Part shown: one piece after another, positions 42,762-51,698 of the stretch
How the letters are laid out: the number at the start of each line of letters is the position of its first letter
How positions within the stretch are numbered: the stretch's first letter is position 1
Assembly: GCF_019884725.1 (NCBI RefSeq)
Contig: NZ_CP082322.1
Coordinates: forward strand, 2,852,001-2,916,000
Reading direction: 5' to 3'
Length of the DNA stretch: 64,000 bases
Source: Leucobacter tenebrionis
Lineage (GTDB): Bacteria > Actinomycetota > Actinomycetes > Actinomycetales > Microbacteriaceae
Notes under the pieces: generated by a model
Database searches by the model: none
Told to the model about the DNA's origin: nothing
What the model saw: the letters and a program-made list of their open reading frames with translations, nothing else
Made by a program: the position numbers and the translations under genes

Positions 42762-42825
42762 GCACCGATCTGCCGTCGCGCACACCGAAATCCGGGATCC
42801 GGTGTGCTTGACGGCAGATCGGTGC
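42762..42825. terminator. Long inverted repeat, family copy A
   Basis: Arms 42762-42787 and 42800-42825, 26 nt with two mismatches. Between the yidC-like gene and the convergent ltrA gene, whose stop begins three bases further on. Arm core gcaccgatctgccgt...gcacacc is shared with 52785 and partly with 44103. Confidence 0.75.
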
Positions 42826-42827
42826 CG

Positions 42828-43994
42828 CTAGGACGCGGAGTCGCGCTCGACCGGCGGACGCCAGACCAGCACAGCCACTGCGAGCGCGAGGATCACCGCC
42901 GTCAGTGCGAATGGGACCGGGATCAGCGGGTCTATGAGCACCAGCAGGCCGGCCGCGGGCAGCGCGATGTTCACCGCTCTCCCGGCGCACGGGCGGATCG
43001 CCAGCACCCACACGCCGAGCACGAAGATGGCGATGGGAATCGTGTAGGCGAACGAGGCGTAGGGAGCGGCGAGCTCGCTCTTGCCCGCGAGGACGTCGAT
43101 CTCGACCTCGATCCCGGCCGAGAAGGCTCCGGCGGCCGCGAAGATGAAGAAGTGACCGTAGCCGTAGGCGAGGGAACCCCTGAGGCCGTTGATCGCGTGG
43201 TGGTGGGGAGGCCAGAAATAGATCCACCACAGCGCCGCGGTCGCGATGAGGGTGAGCGCGGAGATCGCGATGAGCGGGCCGAGGATCTCGGTCTCATGCA
43301 GAGCCTCGATAATGGCGTTGGCCGAGGCGAGCAGGCTCTCGCCGAGCAGGATCAGTGTGAACAGCCCGTAGCGCTCGGTGATGTGGTGCGGGTGCCAGGG
43401 CGTGGATCCGGTGCGCTCCGCGATGACGGGGATGCTGATCTCCGCGAGGACGAGCACGACGAGTGCGATCATGAAGACCGATTCCGGGAGCAGCAGTGCT
43501 GCGAGCCAGAGCACTTGGACCAGCACGACCCCGACCGCGTAGATGAGCGTCGCCCGACGCGCGCTCCCGGCACCTCGCGAGGCGCGCAGCCATTGCGCGC
43601 CCAGGGCCAGGCGCATCACGACATACGCGAGGATCAGCACGGAGAAGTCGTGATCCTCGAAGGCCGGAGCGACGCCGGAGGCGAGCACGAGCACGCCGCC
43701 CATCTGCACGATGGTGAGCACCCGGTACAGCCAGTCGTCGGTGTCGAACGACGTGGCGAACCAGGTGAAGTTCATCCACGCCCACCAGATCCCGAAGAAC
43801 ACGATGGCGTAGTTGAGGATCCCGTCGCGAATGTGCCCCTCGCTGAGCGCGTGGTGCAGTTGTGCGGCCGCGATGCTGACCGCGACGACGAATACGAGGT
43901 CGAAGAACAGCTCGAGCGTCGACGCCGTCCGGCCCGGCTCATGGGGGTCTCGCGGGCGCATCGGGATGAGCCTGAAGCGGGGTGCTGGCGCCAT
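42828..43994 (-). CDS. Low temperature requirement protein A (LtrA) family
   Basis: Integral membrane protein of 388 residues with about 11-12 helices. The family opening TASTLELFFDLVFVVAVSIA follows a basic N-terminus; next come WWAWMNFTWFATSFDTDDWL near residue 70 and the conserved HHITERYGLFTLILLGESLL near 205, all LtrA hallmarks. LtrA was named for cold growth in Listeria but its transport or enzymatic activity is unknown. ATG at 43994. Copy A of the hairpin family abuts its stop and copy B lies upstream. Confidence 0.9.
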   Translation of the reverse strand: MAPAPRFRLIPMRPRDPHEPGRTASTLELFFDLVFVVAVSIAAAQLHHALSEGHIRDGILNYAIVFFGIWWAWMNFTWFATSFDTDDWLYRVLTIVQMGGVLVLASGVAPAFEDHDFSVLILAYVVMRLALGAQWLRASRGAGSARRATLIYAVGVVLVQVLWLAALLLPESVFMIALVVLVLAEISIPVIAERTGSTPWHPHHITERYGLFTLILLGESLLASANAIIEALHETEILGPLIAISALTLIATAALWWIYFWPPHHHAINGLRGSLAYGYGHFFIFAAAGAFSAGIEVEIDVLAGKSELAAPYASFAYTIPIAIFVLGVWVLAIRPCAGRAVNIALPAAGLLVLIDPLIPVPFALTAVILALAVAVLVWRPPVERDSAS

Positions 43995-44102
43995 GGGCGG
44001 ATGTCCCTCTCCGCTGGGGATTCCGGAAAACGATGGGTACCGGGCCCGGGGCGGATCGCTCGGGCCATCTCATGATAGTGCTCGAGACGCGGTGGTCGCG
44101 CC

Positions 44103-44162
44103 GCAGATCCGCCGTCGAGCACACCGAAACCCGAGATCCGGTGTGCTCGACGGCAGATCTGC
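44103..44162. terminator. Long inverted repeat, family copy B
   Basis: Arms 44103-44126 and 44139-44162, 24 nt with one mismatch, 12-nt loop. It lies after the DHFR-like gene and before ltrA, both on the minus strand. Arm core gccgtcgagcacaccg matches copies A and C closely. Confidence 0.72.
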
Positions 44163-44243
44163 GCCGCTAGGCTGGCGTGATGATCGAGCTCGAGCTCGAC
44201 TCCAGCGGGCACGGGGCGTAGCGAGCGGCCCGAGGTACGGCGG

Positions 44244-44882
44244 CTACTGCTTCCGGTTCCACAGCTGGTGGGTCAGCCCGCTCGAACTGCTGACCGATTC
44301 GATCGTGAAGCGATCCTCGATCCCCACGACGTCGTCCCAGAGGTGCACGCCGCGACCCAGCGTGATCGGCACGACCACGACGTGCATGAAGTCGACGAGG
44401 TCGGCGCGCAGGAATTGGCGGATCGTCGAGGGCCCGCCCCCGATGCGAACGTCCCTGCCGTCGGCGGCCTCGCTCGCGCGGCGCAGCGCCTCGGCCGGGT
44501 CGGCGTCGATGAAGTGGAAGCTCGTGCCGTTCGCGAACACCATGGGCTCGCGCGGGTGGTGCGTGAGTATGAAGCAGGGGGTCTTGAAGGGCGGCTCGTC
44601 GCCCCACCATCCACGCCACCCGTCGTCGGGCCAGGGCCCGCTCTGCGGGCCGAACTTGCGGCGCCCCATGATCTCCGCGCCGATGCCCTGCCCCCACATG
44701 CTGAACAGGGCACGATCCAGCGTCACCGGATCGGCGACCCGGTGAACGCCCTCGATGACGCGGCCGTCGAACCAGCTGAAGAGGGCGCCGGCGTCTCCGA
44801 TCGGGCGGTCGAACGTCACGTGGTCGCCCGCCGAGAAGCCGTCGAGAGACACGAACTGATTATGTATGCGTGCGCGAGCCAT
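44244..44882 (-). CDS. Dihydrofolate reductase-fold protein (RibD C-terminal type)
   Basis: A 212-residue NADPH-binding reductase-like protein. Pattern of the RibD_C/DHFR-like group: HNQFVSLDGFSAGDHVTFDR at the start, FSMWGQGIGAEIMGRRKFGP near residue 60, PCFILTHHPREP, RDVRIGGGPSTIRQFLRADL near 142 (dinucleotide loop) and a final DFMHVVVVPITLGRGVHLW. GGAGG sits four bases before the ATG. Members of this group in actinobacteria are mostly uncharacterised; not the housekeeping FolA. Confidence 0.85.
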   Translation of the reverse strand: MARARIHNQFVSLDGFSAGDHVTFDRPIGDAGALFSWFDGRVIEGVHRVADPVTLDRALFSMWGQGIGAEIMGRRKFGPQSGPWPDDGWRGWWGDEPPFKTPCFILTHHPREPMVFANGTSFHFIDADPAEALRRASEAADGRDVRIGGGPSTIRQFLRADLVDFMHVVVVPITLGRGVHLWDDVVGIEDRFTIESVSSSSGLTHQLWNRKQ

Positions 44883-44997
44883 GACGCCTCCAGGCGATTG
44901 CGGTCTGATCGCTCAACTCTAGGCCGGTCGCGCCGGGGAGGGAAGGGGCGGGTGCCGGTCTGCGGCCCCGCCCCGAGCCTCAGCGGTGGGTCAGCCC

Positions 44998-45471
44998 TTA
45001 CGCGGGGCTGTTCTCCAGCTGCTGCTTGTCCGCCCCGCTGTCTGCCTCCAGCGTCTGCGACGCTGCGCTGCCGTTCGCGCTGGTGACCTCCACCTTACGC
45101 GGCTTCGCCCGCTCGCTGACCGGGATCGTCACGCACAGCACGCCGTTGTCGTAGCTGGCGCTGATGCGCTCGGTATCGATGCCCTGGCCGAGGCTGAGCT
45201 GACGCAGGAAGCTGCCCGAGGTGCGCTCGCGGGTGATCCACTTCACGTTCTCGGTGCTCGGCAGAGTGCGCTCGGCGCGGATCGTCAGCAACTGGCCGTC
45301 CACATCGATGTCGACGGAGCCCGGATCCATGCCGGGCAGGTCAGCGGTCAGCAGGTAGTGGTCGCCGTCGCGATAGAGATCCATGGGCATCTGCCGCGGT
45401 CCGCGCAGGGGCTCGTTGAACAGGCTGTCGGCGATGCGTTCCATCTCACGGAAGGGGGTGTAGGTTGCCAT
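44998..45471 (-). CDS. Small heat-shock protein Hsp20/alpha-crystallin
   Basis: ATP-independent holdase chaperone of 157 residues. N-terminal arm YTPFREMERIADSLFNEPLR, alpha-crystallin domain ~30-130 (MDLYRDGDHYLLTADLPGMD, PGSVDIDVDGQLLTIRAERT, GSFLRQLSLGQGIDTERISA, ASYDNGVLCVTIPVSERAKP), then a short tail. The C-terminal IXI motif is not obvious. AAAGGTGAG precedes the ATG at 45471; an in-frame GTG at 45480 is less likely. The upstream region carries both a HAIR and a CIRCE element, so control by HspR and HrcA is expected. A GC-rich stem (44945-44974) after the stop may terminate it. Confidence 0.94.
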   Translation of the reverse strand: MATYTPFREMERIADSLFNEPLRGPRQMPMDLYRDGDHYLLTADLPGMDPGSVDIDVDGQLLTIRAERTLPSTENVKWITRERTSGSFLRQLSLGQGIDTERISASYDNGVLCVTIPVSERAKPRKVEVTSANGSAASQTLEADSGADKQQLENSPA

Positions 45472-45510
45472 GTTTCTCACCTTTCTCTGAACTGGCGATT
45501 CAAGATGTGA

Positions 45511-45535
45511 AAGTTGAGTGCAGGTAACTCAACTT
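45511..45535. promoter_or_regulatory. HAIR-like operator (HspR site) of hsp20
   Basis: AAGTTGAGT (45511-45519), seven bases, ACTCAACTT (45527-45535): perfect 9-nt arms. The core TTGAGT-N7-ACTCAA matches the HAIR consensus CTTGAGT-N7-ACTCAAG bound by HspR in actinobacteria, apart from the outermost base. Confidence 0.85.
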
Positions 45536-45544
45536 GAGAAAATA

Positions 45545-45571
45545 TTAGCACTCTCTCGGGTAGAGTGCTAA
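45545..45571. promoter_or_regulatory. CIRCE element (HrcA site) of hsp20
   Basis: Exact TTAGCACTC-N9-GAGTGCTAA at 45545-45571. On the minus strand a promoter TTAGCA, 18 bases, TAATAT overlaps it, so bound HrcA would block polymerase. The HAIR site lies just downstream of this promoter. Confidence 0.93.
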
Positions 45572-45692
45572 CTGTTGTTCGCTTGAGGCAAACGCGCGGC
45601 TCACTAGCATCCGGCGGGATACGGCCGCAATGGGCAGCAGCGGTCGCGCAGGTCTCGTAGACTGCGATAACAGAGACTCGCAAGGGGGTGCC

Positions 45693-47990
45693 ATGACCGA
45701 GATGAAGGACATGACGGGCGGGCGCGAACTCGTCATGGTGTCCAACCGGTTGCCGGTTGACCGGGTCGTCGAGAAGGACGGATCCACCTCGTGGCGCACC
45801 TCACCGGGAGGACTCGTCACGGCGGTCGCCCCCATCGTGGAGCAGCTCGGCTGCCTCTGGGTGGGGTGGGTCGGTTCTGCAGACGAGGCGGTGGAGCCAT
45901 TCGAGATCGGATCGATGCGCCTCGCGCCCGTCGAGTTGAGCGAGGACGACATCGAGCTCTACTACGAGGGCTTCTCGAACGGCACGCTCTGGCCGCTCTA
46001 CCACGACGTGATCGCGCGTCCCGAATTCCACCGCGTGTGGTGGGACCGCTATCAGAAGGTGAACCAGCGCTTCGCGGAGCGCGTCGCGCAGCACGCGGCT
46101 GAGGGTGCGATCGTCTGGGTCCATGACTACCAGCTCCAGCTCGTGCCCGCGATGCTGCGCGAGCTGCGCCCCGACCTCACGATCGCCTTCTTCCTGCACA
46201 TCCCGTTCCCGCCGAGCCGGCTCTTCGCGCAGCTCCCGTGGCGCAAGCGCGTGGTCGAGGGGCTGCTCGGGGCCGACGTGATCGGGTTCCAGCAGGTCAC
46301 CGACGCCGTGGCGTTCCGCATGACGGCCGAGCGGTTCACCCGCGTGCCCGCGCTCGGCAACACGATCGTCGTGCCCGGCGCCGCCGGTGAGCCGTCGCGC
46401 ACGGTGCTCGCCCAGGAGTTCCCGATCTCGATCGACGCCGCGGCCTTCGCCGAGGTGGCCGCCCGCCCCGAGATCCAGGAGCGGGCGAGGGAGATCCGCG
46501 CCGAACTCGGCAACCCGAAGACGGTCATGCTGGGCGTCGACAGACTCGACTACACGAAGGGGATCAGGCACCGCCTCAAGGCGTTCGACGAGCTGCTCTC
46601 GGACGGCGAGATCGACGCCGAGCAGACGGTGCTCGTGCAGGTGGCGAGCCCGAGCCGGGAGCGCGTCGACGCCTATCGGCAGTTGCGCGACGAGGTCGAG
46701 CTCACCGTGGGGCGCATCAACGGGGAGTACGGAAGCATCGGGCACGCGCCGCTCGTCTATCTGCATCGCGGGCACACGCGCGACGAGATGGTGGCGCTCT
46801 ACCTGGCCGCGGACGTGCTGCTGGTCACTCCGCTGCGCGACGGCATGAACCTCGTCGCGAAGGAGTACGCCGCGTGCCGCACCGACGAGCAGGGCGTGCT
46901 GGTGCTGAGCGAGTTCGCGGGGGCGGCCGACGAATTGCGGGACGCGCTGCTCGTCAACCCGCACGACATCGAGGGGCTCAAGGCCGCGATCGTGCGTGCG
47001 GCCCACATGCCGCGCGAGGAGCAGCGCCGGCGCATGCGCTCGCTGCGCCGAACCGTCTACGACAACGATGTCGCGCACTGGGCGTCCGGCTACCTGGGGG
47101 CGGTGCGGGCGACCGCGGAGGCGCAGCGCCCGAGCCCCACCGGGCACCGTACCGAGCCGATCCAGGTGAGCACGGCATTCGTGCCGCGCAGCATCGACGA
47201 CCGCGTGCGCCGGCTCGCCGCGCTTCCCAGGCTCATCGTGGCGAGCGACTTCGACGGCACGCTCGCACCGATCGTGCCGAGGCCGGAGGACGCCAGGATC
47301 CTGCCCAGGGCCCGCCAGGCGCTCGAGGTGCTGCGAAACGCGCCCGACACCTACGTCGCCGTGCTCACGGGGCGCTCGCTGGGCGGACTGGCCGAGACGG
47401 GGCTGCAGAGCGACGGCTGGATCGTGTCGGGTTCCCACGGCTCGGAGCTGACCGGGCTCGACATCGGCCCGACAGGGCAGGGCGGCGACGGACCCCCGCT
47501 CGGCAGCCCGCTCACCGAGGAAGAGAGCGAAAGGCTCGAGCGCGTCGGGCGGCGGTTCGAGCGCGTGCTCGGCGGCGAGCCCGGGGTGCGGCTCGAGCGC
47601 AAGCCGTTCGGGATCGCGGTGCACACGAGGCAGGTCGCCGACCCCGAGCAGGCGGAGGAGCTGATGGCTGCGGCCGTCGAACTGGGCCTTGCCGCCGACA
47701 TGCACGTGCGCGAGGGCAAGCAGGTGCGGGAGTTCTCCGTGCGCGATTCGAATAAGGGATCGGTGCTGCGCAGCATCCGCGCGGCACTGCCCGACGCGCC
47801 CGTGCTGTTCCTCGGGGACGACGTGACCGACGAGGACGTGTTCACGACCCTCAGTCACGACGACCTGGGGATCAAGGTGGGGGAGGGCGACACCGCGGCC
47901 ATGGAGCGGGTGCCCGATCCCGAGACGGCCACGGCGGTGCTCGCACTGCTGGCGGAGCTGCGCACCGGGATCATCATCGGCTCTGAGTGA
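45693..47990 (+). CDS. otsAB: Bifunctional trehalose-6-phosphate synthase/phosphatase
   Basis: Makes trehalose from UDP- or ADP-glucose and glucose 6-phosphate in one 765-residue chain. The N-terminal GT20 synthase (residues ~10-480) carries [11 protein letters not shown], the [15 protein letters not shown] loop, [31 protein letters not shown] and [19 protein letters not shown]. The C-terminal HAD phosphatase (~510-760) carries [24 protein letters not shown] and [11 protein letters not shown]. Both active sites look complete. AAGGGGG precedes the ATG at 45693. Trehalose serves osmotic and heat protection, fitting the divergent hsp20 gene upstream, though no shared control is seen. Confidence 0.96.
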   Translation: MTEMKDMTGGRELVMVSNRLPVDRVVEKDGSTSWRTSPGGLVTAVAPIVEQLGCLWVGWVGSADEAVEPFEIGSMRLAPVELSEDDIELYYEGFSNGTLWPLYHDVIARPEFHRVWWDRYQKVNQRFAERVAQHAAEGAIVWVHDYQLQLVPAMLRELRPDLTIAFFLHIPFPPSRLFAQLPWRKRVVEGLLGADVIGFQQVTDAVAFRMTAERFTRVPALGNTIVVPGAAGEPSRTVLAQEFPISIDAAAFAEVAARPEIQERAREIRAELGNPKTVMLGVDRLDYTKGIRHRLKAFDELLSDGEIDAEQTVLVQVASPSRERVDAYRQLRDEVELTVGRINGEYGSIGHAPLVYLHRGHTRDEMVALYLAADVLLVTPLRDGMNLVAKEYAACRTDEQGVLVLSEFAGAADELRDALLVNPHDIEGLKAAIVRAAHMPREEQRRRMRSLRRTVYDNDVAHWASGYLGAVRATAEAQRPSPTGHRTEPIQVSTAFVPRSIDDRVRRLAALPRLIVASDFDGTLAPIVPRPEDARILPRARQALEVLRNAPDTYVAVLTGRSLGGLAETGLQSDGWIVSGSHGSELTGLDIGPTGQGGDGPPLGSPLTEEESERLERVGRRFERVLGGEPGVRLERKPFGIAVHTRQVADPEQAEELMAAAVELGLAADMHVREGKQVREFSVRDSNKGSVLRSIRAALPDAPVLFLGDDVTDEDVFTTLSHDDLGIKVGEGDTAAMERVPDPETATAVLALLAELRTGIIIGSE

Positions 47991-48108
47991 GGGTCATCGC
48001 CTACCCGGTGGGCGCCTGCGAAATCAACCCCGGTGACAGTTCGTCCCGCGAACCTCTACGCTCGAACCCCGGGCCGTGACGCGACGGCCGAACACGAAGG
48101 AGGGCGAT

Positions 48109-49239
48109 ATGAGCCACACCGACGGTACGCGCGACACCGGCGGGCTCGCAACCGACGAGTTCCGCAGTTTCGGGGTCGAGGAGGAGTACCTGCTGCTCGA
48201 CGCAGCGCACGGTGCCCCGACCGATCTCGCCGCCGACATGGTGCGGTCGGCTCCGCACTCCGTGGCGCCGGCCGAGCGGGAGTTCTTCTCGAGCCAGCTG
48301 GAGACCGCGACGCAGGTGTGCCGCACCGCCGATGAGGCGCTGGAGACCCTTACCGGGTTCCGCACCGCGCTGTCTCGAGAGGCGGCGGATCGCGGCATCG
48401 TCCTCGCAGGCAGCGGCCTGCCGCCCGTCGGCGGTGAAGCCGCAGGAACCGTCACCCCGAAGTCGCGCTACCGCGAACTCGGGGAGCAGCTGCGCAACGC
48501 TGCCGCCTACCAGTACGTGACGGGCACGCACGTGCACGTCGAGATCCCCTCGCCCGATGCGGGCGTCGAGGTGCTGGCGCGTCTCGCCCCGTGGGCTCCG
48601 GCGCTGCTCGCGATGACGGCGAACTCCCCGCTGTGGTGCGGCGAGCCGACGGGATTCGCCAGTTGGCGCCACGTCATGAACATGTCGTGGCCCGTGGCCG
48701 GGTTCCCGCCCGAGTTCGACAGCGGTGAGGCGTACGCGCGCTCCGTCGAGCAGTTGGTCGAGAGCGGCGTGCTGCTCGACTCCGGGGTGGTGACCTGGCT
48801 GGCGCGGCTCTCGCAGAACTTCCCCACGATGGAGCTGCGCATCGCCGACGCTCAGCTGGAGGCCGAGGACGCGGTGTGCTTCGCGGTGCTGGTGCGGGCG
48901 CTCGTCGATCGGGCGCTGAGCGAGGCCGAGGCGGGAGAGCCGCGCCCGAGTATCGCCCACGGCCTCGTGAACGGCGCGATCTGGATGGCCGCTCGCGACG
49001 GGCTCGGAGCGCAGCTCATCGATCCGCTCACCGCACGCCCCGAGCCGGCCTTCGACACGCTCGAGCGGATGGCCGCCTCGGTCGAGAACGAGCTGCGGCG
49101 CACCGGTGACCACGATCGGGTCTCCCGCTACCTCGACCGGCTCCGGCGCACGGGCGGGCCGGCGCGGCGCCAGCTCGAACGCTTCGAGGCGGAGGGCCTC
49201 GAGGGGCTCATCGGCCTCTATCGCGAGAGTTCGCGCTGA
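48109..49239 (+). CDS. Carboxylate-amine ligase, YbdK/GCS2 type
   Basis: ATP-dependent ligase of 376 residues in the glutamate-cysteine ligase 2 family. Signature FGVEEEYLLLD near residue 20, EFFSSQLETATQVC near 65, GTHVHVEIPSPDAGVEV near 140 (metal/ATP site) and NSPLWCGEPTGFASWRHVM near 180. It ends with ARRQLERFEAEGLEGLIGLY. YbdK has weak gamma-glutamylcysteine synthetase activity; the natural product in actinobacteria is uncertain. AAGGAGG lies about six bases before the ATG at 48109. A long hairpin follows the stop. Confidence 0.88.
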   Translation: MSHTDGTRDTGGLATDEFRSFGVEEEYLLLDAAHGAPTDLAADMVRSAPHSVAPAEREFFSSQLETATQVCRTADEALETLTGFRTALSREAADRGIVLAGSGLPPVGGEAAGTVTPKSRYRELGEQLRNAAAYQYVTGTHVHVEIPSPDAGVEVLARLAPWAPALLAMTANSPLWCGEPTGFASWRHVMNMSWPVAGFPPEFDSGEAYARSVEQLVESGVLLDSGVVTWLARLSQNFPTMELRIADAQLEAEDAVCFAVLVRALVDRALSEAEAGEPRPSIAHGLVNGAIWMAARDGLGAQLIDPLTARPEPAFDTLERMAASVENELRRTGDHDRVSRYLDRLRRTGGPARRQLERFEAEGLEGLIGLYRESSR

Positions 49240-49250
49240 CCATTGTGAGC

Positions 49251-49316
49251 GAAATGCGGAGTCCCGAATTGCTGTTTGCCGAGACGATGAAGCAGCAATT
49301 CGGGACTCCGCGTTTC
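49251..49316. terminator. Long inverted repeat between ybdK-like and ABC genes
   Basis: Arms 49251-49274 and 49293-49316, 24 nt with one mismatch, 18-nt loop. Between convergent genes. Shares ggagtcccgaattgctgt with the typA terminator at 11949, 37 kb away. Confidence 0.78.
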
Positions 49317-49351
49317 GGAGGGGGGGAGGGGTGTGGGGTGGAGGTGCGGGG

Positions 49352-50872
49352 CTAGCCAGCGGCCGCGCTCGCGATGAGCTCGCGGGTGAACGGGTCGCGG
49401 GGATCAGCCAGCACCGGCTCCGTCTCTCCCTCCTCGACCACCCGACCGTCTCGCATGATGAGCACGCGGTCGCACACGGTGCGCACCGCCGCCAGATCGT
49501 GCGAGACGAAGACGAGGGTCAGGCCCTGCTTCTCCTGGAGCTCGCGCAGCAGCGACAGGATGCCGGCCTGCGTGGTGACGTCGAGCGCCGACACGGGTTC
49601 GTCGCACACGAGCACGTCGGGGTCTGCGGCGAGCGCGCGTGCGATCGCGACGCGCTGGCGCTGGCCGCCCGAGAGCGTCGCCGGCTTGCGGTCGAGGTAC
49701 TCGGGGCCGAGGCCCACCTGCGCGAGCAGCTTGGCGGGCGCGCGATCGGGGGAGCGGAGCGAGGCGGTCAGGATCCTGCCCACCCGCCAGCGCGGGTCGA
49801 AGGTCGCGAGCGGATCCTGCGGGATGAGGCGCACCCTGATGTGCGGATCGACCCGCTCGACGGTGCCCGAGTCGGGTTGCTCGGCGCCCACGAGCACGCG
49901 CGCGAGGGTGCTCTTGCCCGCGCCTGATTCGCCGACGACCCCCACGGCCTCGCCCCGCCGCAGTGCGAGATCGACTCCCTGCAGGCCGGTCGTGCCGCCG
50001 CCGGGGGTGGGGAAGCGGCGGGCGGCGCCGCGCAGCGCCAGCAGTTCGGGGGCATCGGCGGGCGCCGTGCTCGCGATGGGTTTCGGGCCGCTCGGGATCG
50101 CCGCCACGAGCGCTCGGGTGACCGCGTGGGCGGGGCGGTGCAGCACCTGCTCGGTCGGGCCCTGCTCGACGACGCGCCCGCGGTCGAGCACCGCGATGCG
50201 ATCGGCGACGCGGGCCACGCTTGCGAGGTCGTGGCTGATGAGCACGATCGCGGTGCTCCGCGCCCTGATCTCGTCGAACAGGCCCAGCACACGAGCCGCA
50301 GTGGTCGGGTCGAGCGCCGTGGTCGGCTCGTCGGCGATCAGCAGCTCCGGCTCGCCGATGAGCGCGGACGCGATGAGCGCCCGCTGCCGCATCCCGCCCG
50401 AGAGCTCGCCCGGTCGCTGCCGCAGGCGGGCCGCGGCGTGCGGGAGGCCGGCGGCTTCGAGGGACCGGATCGCGGCGGCGCGTCGTTCGCGGCGTCCGAT
50501 CCCGCGCACCGCGAGGGCTTCCCCGACCTCGGCCTCGATGGTGCGCAGCGGATCGAGCGACTGCAGCGCGTCCTGCAGCACGAGCGAGACGGAGCGGCCG
50601 CGCAGCCCCCGCCACTGCCGACGACCGAGCCTGCGCGCGTCGCTGCCCGCGATCTCGAAGGAGTCGGATCGCACGGTCCACTGCGGATCCGACTGCGTCA
50701 ACCCCAGGAGCGTGCGCGCGAGCACCGACTTACCGGCCCCCGACTCGCCCACGACCGCGAGGCACTCGCCGCGCTCCACCCGCAGCGACACCCCGTCGAG
50801 CACCGGCGAGGCGCCGCCGCGCAGCTCCACGCGCAGCCCCTCGACCTCGAGCACGCCCTTGCGCTCAGCCAC
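49352..50872 (-). CDS. Peptide/nickel-type ABC transporter ATPase, fused DppD-DppF
   Basis: A 506-residue chain with two ATPase domains. First half: Walker A GESGAGKSVLARTLLGL near residue 43, signature LSGGMRQRALIASALIG, Walker B LLIADEPTTALD. Second half: GESGAGKSTLARVLVGAEQ near 310, SGGQRQRVAIARALA, VLVCDEPVSALDV. GTG start at 50872 follows GGGAGG by five bases and overlaps the upstream permease gene by eight. It is the last gene of a binding protein-permease-permease-ATPase operon and powers the import of a peptide-like solute. Same fused design as the truncated ATPase at the window start. Confidence 0.93.
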   Translation of the reverse strand: MAERKGVLEVEGLRVELRGGASPVLDGVSLRVERGECLAVVGESGAGKSVLARTLLGLTQSDPQWTVRSDSFEIAGSDARRLGRRQWRGLRGRSVSLVLQDALQSLDPLRTIEAEVGEALAVRGIGRRERRAAAIRSLEAAGLPHAAARLRQRPGELSGGMRQRALIASALIGEPELLIADEPTTALDPTTAARVLGLFDEIRARSTAIVLISHDLASVARVADRIAVLDRGRVVEQGPTEQVLHRPAHAVTRALVAAIPSGPKPIASTAPADAPELLALRGAARRFPTPGGGTTGLQGVDLALRRGEAVGVVGESGAGKSTLARVLVGAEQPDSGTVERVDPHIRVRLIPQDPLATFDPRWRVGRILTASLRSPDRAPAKLLAQVGLGPEYLDRKPATLSGGQRQRVAIARALAADPDVLVCDEPVSALDVTTQAGILSLLRELQEKQGLTLVFVSHDLAAVRTVCDRVLIMRDGRVVEEGETEPVLADPRDPFTRELIASAAAG

Positions 50873-51698
50873 GAGAACCTCCCAGTCTCCGTCCGAGCAC
50901 CGTCAGCGAGCCCGCTACCAGCACGATCGCGAGGCCCGGCATCACCGTCATCCACCAGGCCGTGGTGAGGTACACGCGGCCCGCGTTCAGCATCGCCCCC
51001 CACTCCGGTGAGGGCGGCAGCGCCCCGAGGCCGAGGAAGCCGAGCGCCGACACCCACACGATGGCCTGGCCGATCCCGAGCGTCGCCGCCGACACCAGCG
51101 GCCACAGCGAGTTCGGGGCGACGTGCCGCATGAACACCCGCACGGGTCCGACCTCGTCGAGCCGTGCCCACTCCACGTAGCCGCTCGCGGCGATGCCGCG
51201 CACACGGGCGCGCAGCATGCGCGCGTACCCGGGAATCGTGGCGAGGCCGATCGCGAGGATCGAAGCCGTCGGCCCCGAACCCATCACCGAGATGAAGAGC
51301 AGCGCCATCACGAGGGTCGGCAGCGCGAACAGCACCTCGAACACGCGGCCGAGCGAGCCGTCGAGCCAGCGCGGGCCGAGACCGGCCGCGAAGCCGAGCG
51401 CGGCGCCGATCCCGATCCCGATGCCGGTCGCCGCGAGGCCGATGCCCACGGATGCTCCGGCGCCGTGCACCACCCGGGTGAAGAGGTCTCGGCCCGATTC
51501 GTCGGTGCCGAAGGGGTGCTCGAACGACGGCGGGCGGAAGCCCTCTGCCGGGTGCACCGCGAGCGGGTCGCCCGGGGCGAGCAGCTGCGGCGCGCAGACG
51601 GCGATGAGGGCGACGAGCAGGATCGCGAGAGCGGCCCAGCCCGACCAGCCGAGCGGGTTCGCGCCGATCCGCCCGCTTCCGAGTGCGCGGCGCATCAT
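50865..51698 (-). CDS. Peptide-type ABC permease, DppC/OppC-like
   Basis: Inner-membrane permease of 277 residues, six helices. The N-terminal OppC segment (LGWSGWAALAILLVALIAVC then PFGTDESGRDLFTRVVHGAG) precedes a BPD_transp_1 core. The EAA loop, which contacts the ATPase, is near residue 185 (YVEWARLDEVGPVRVFMRHV, APNSLWPLV). The ATG at 51698 overlaps the DppB-like stop (ATGATG). The long reading frame upstream of it is a shadow of that gene. Confidence 0.9.
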   Translation of the reverse strand: MMRRALGSGRIGANPLGWSGWAALAILLVALIAVCAPQLLAPGDPLAVHPAEGFRPPSFEHPFGTDESGRDLFTRVVHGAGASVGIGLAATGIGIGIGAALGFAAGLGPRWLDGSLGRVFEVLFALPTLVMALLFISVMGSGPTASILAIGLATIPGYARMLRARVRGIAASGYVEWARLDEVGPVRVFMRHVAPNSLWPLVSAATLGIGQAIVWVSALGFLGLGALPPSPEWGAMLNAGRVYLTTAWWMTVMPGLAIVLVAGSLTVLGRRLGGSRG

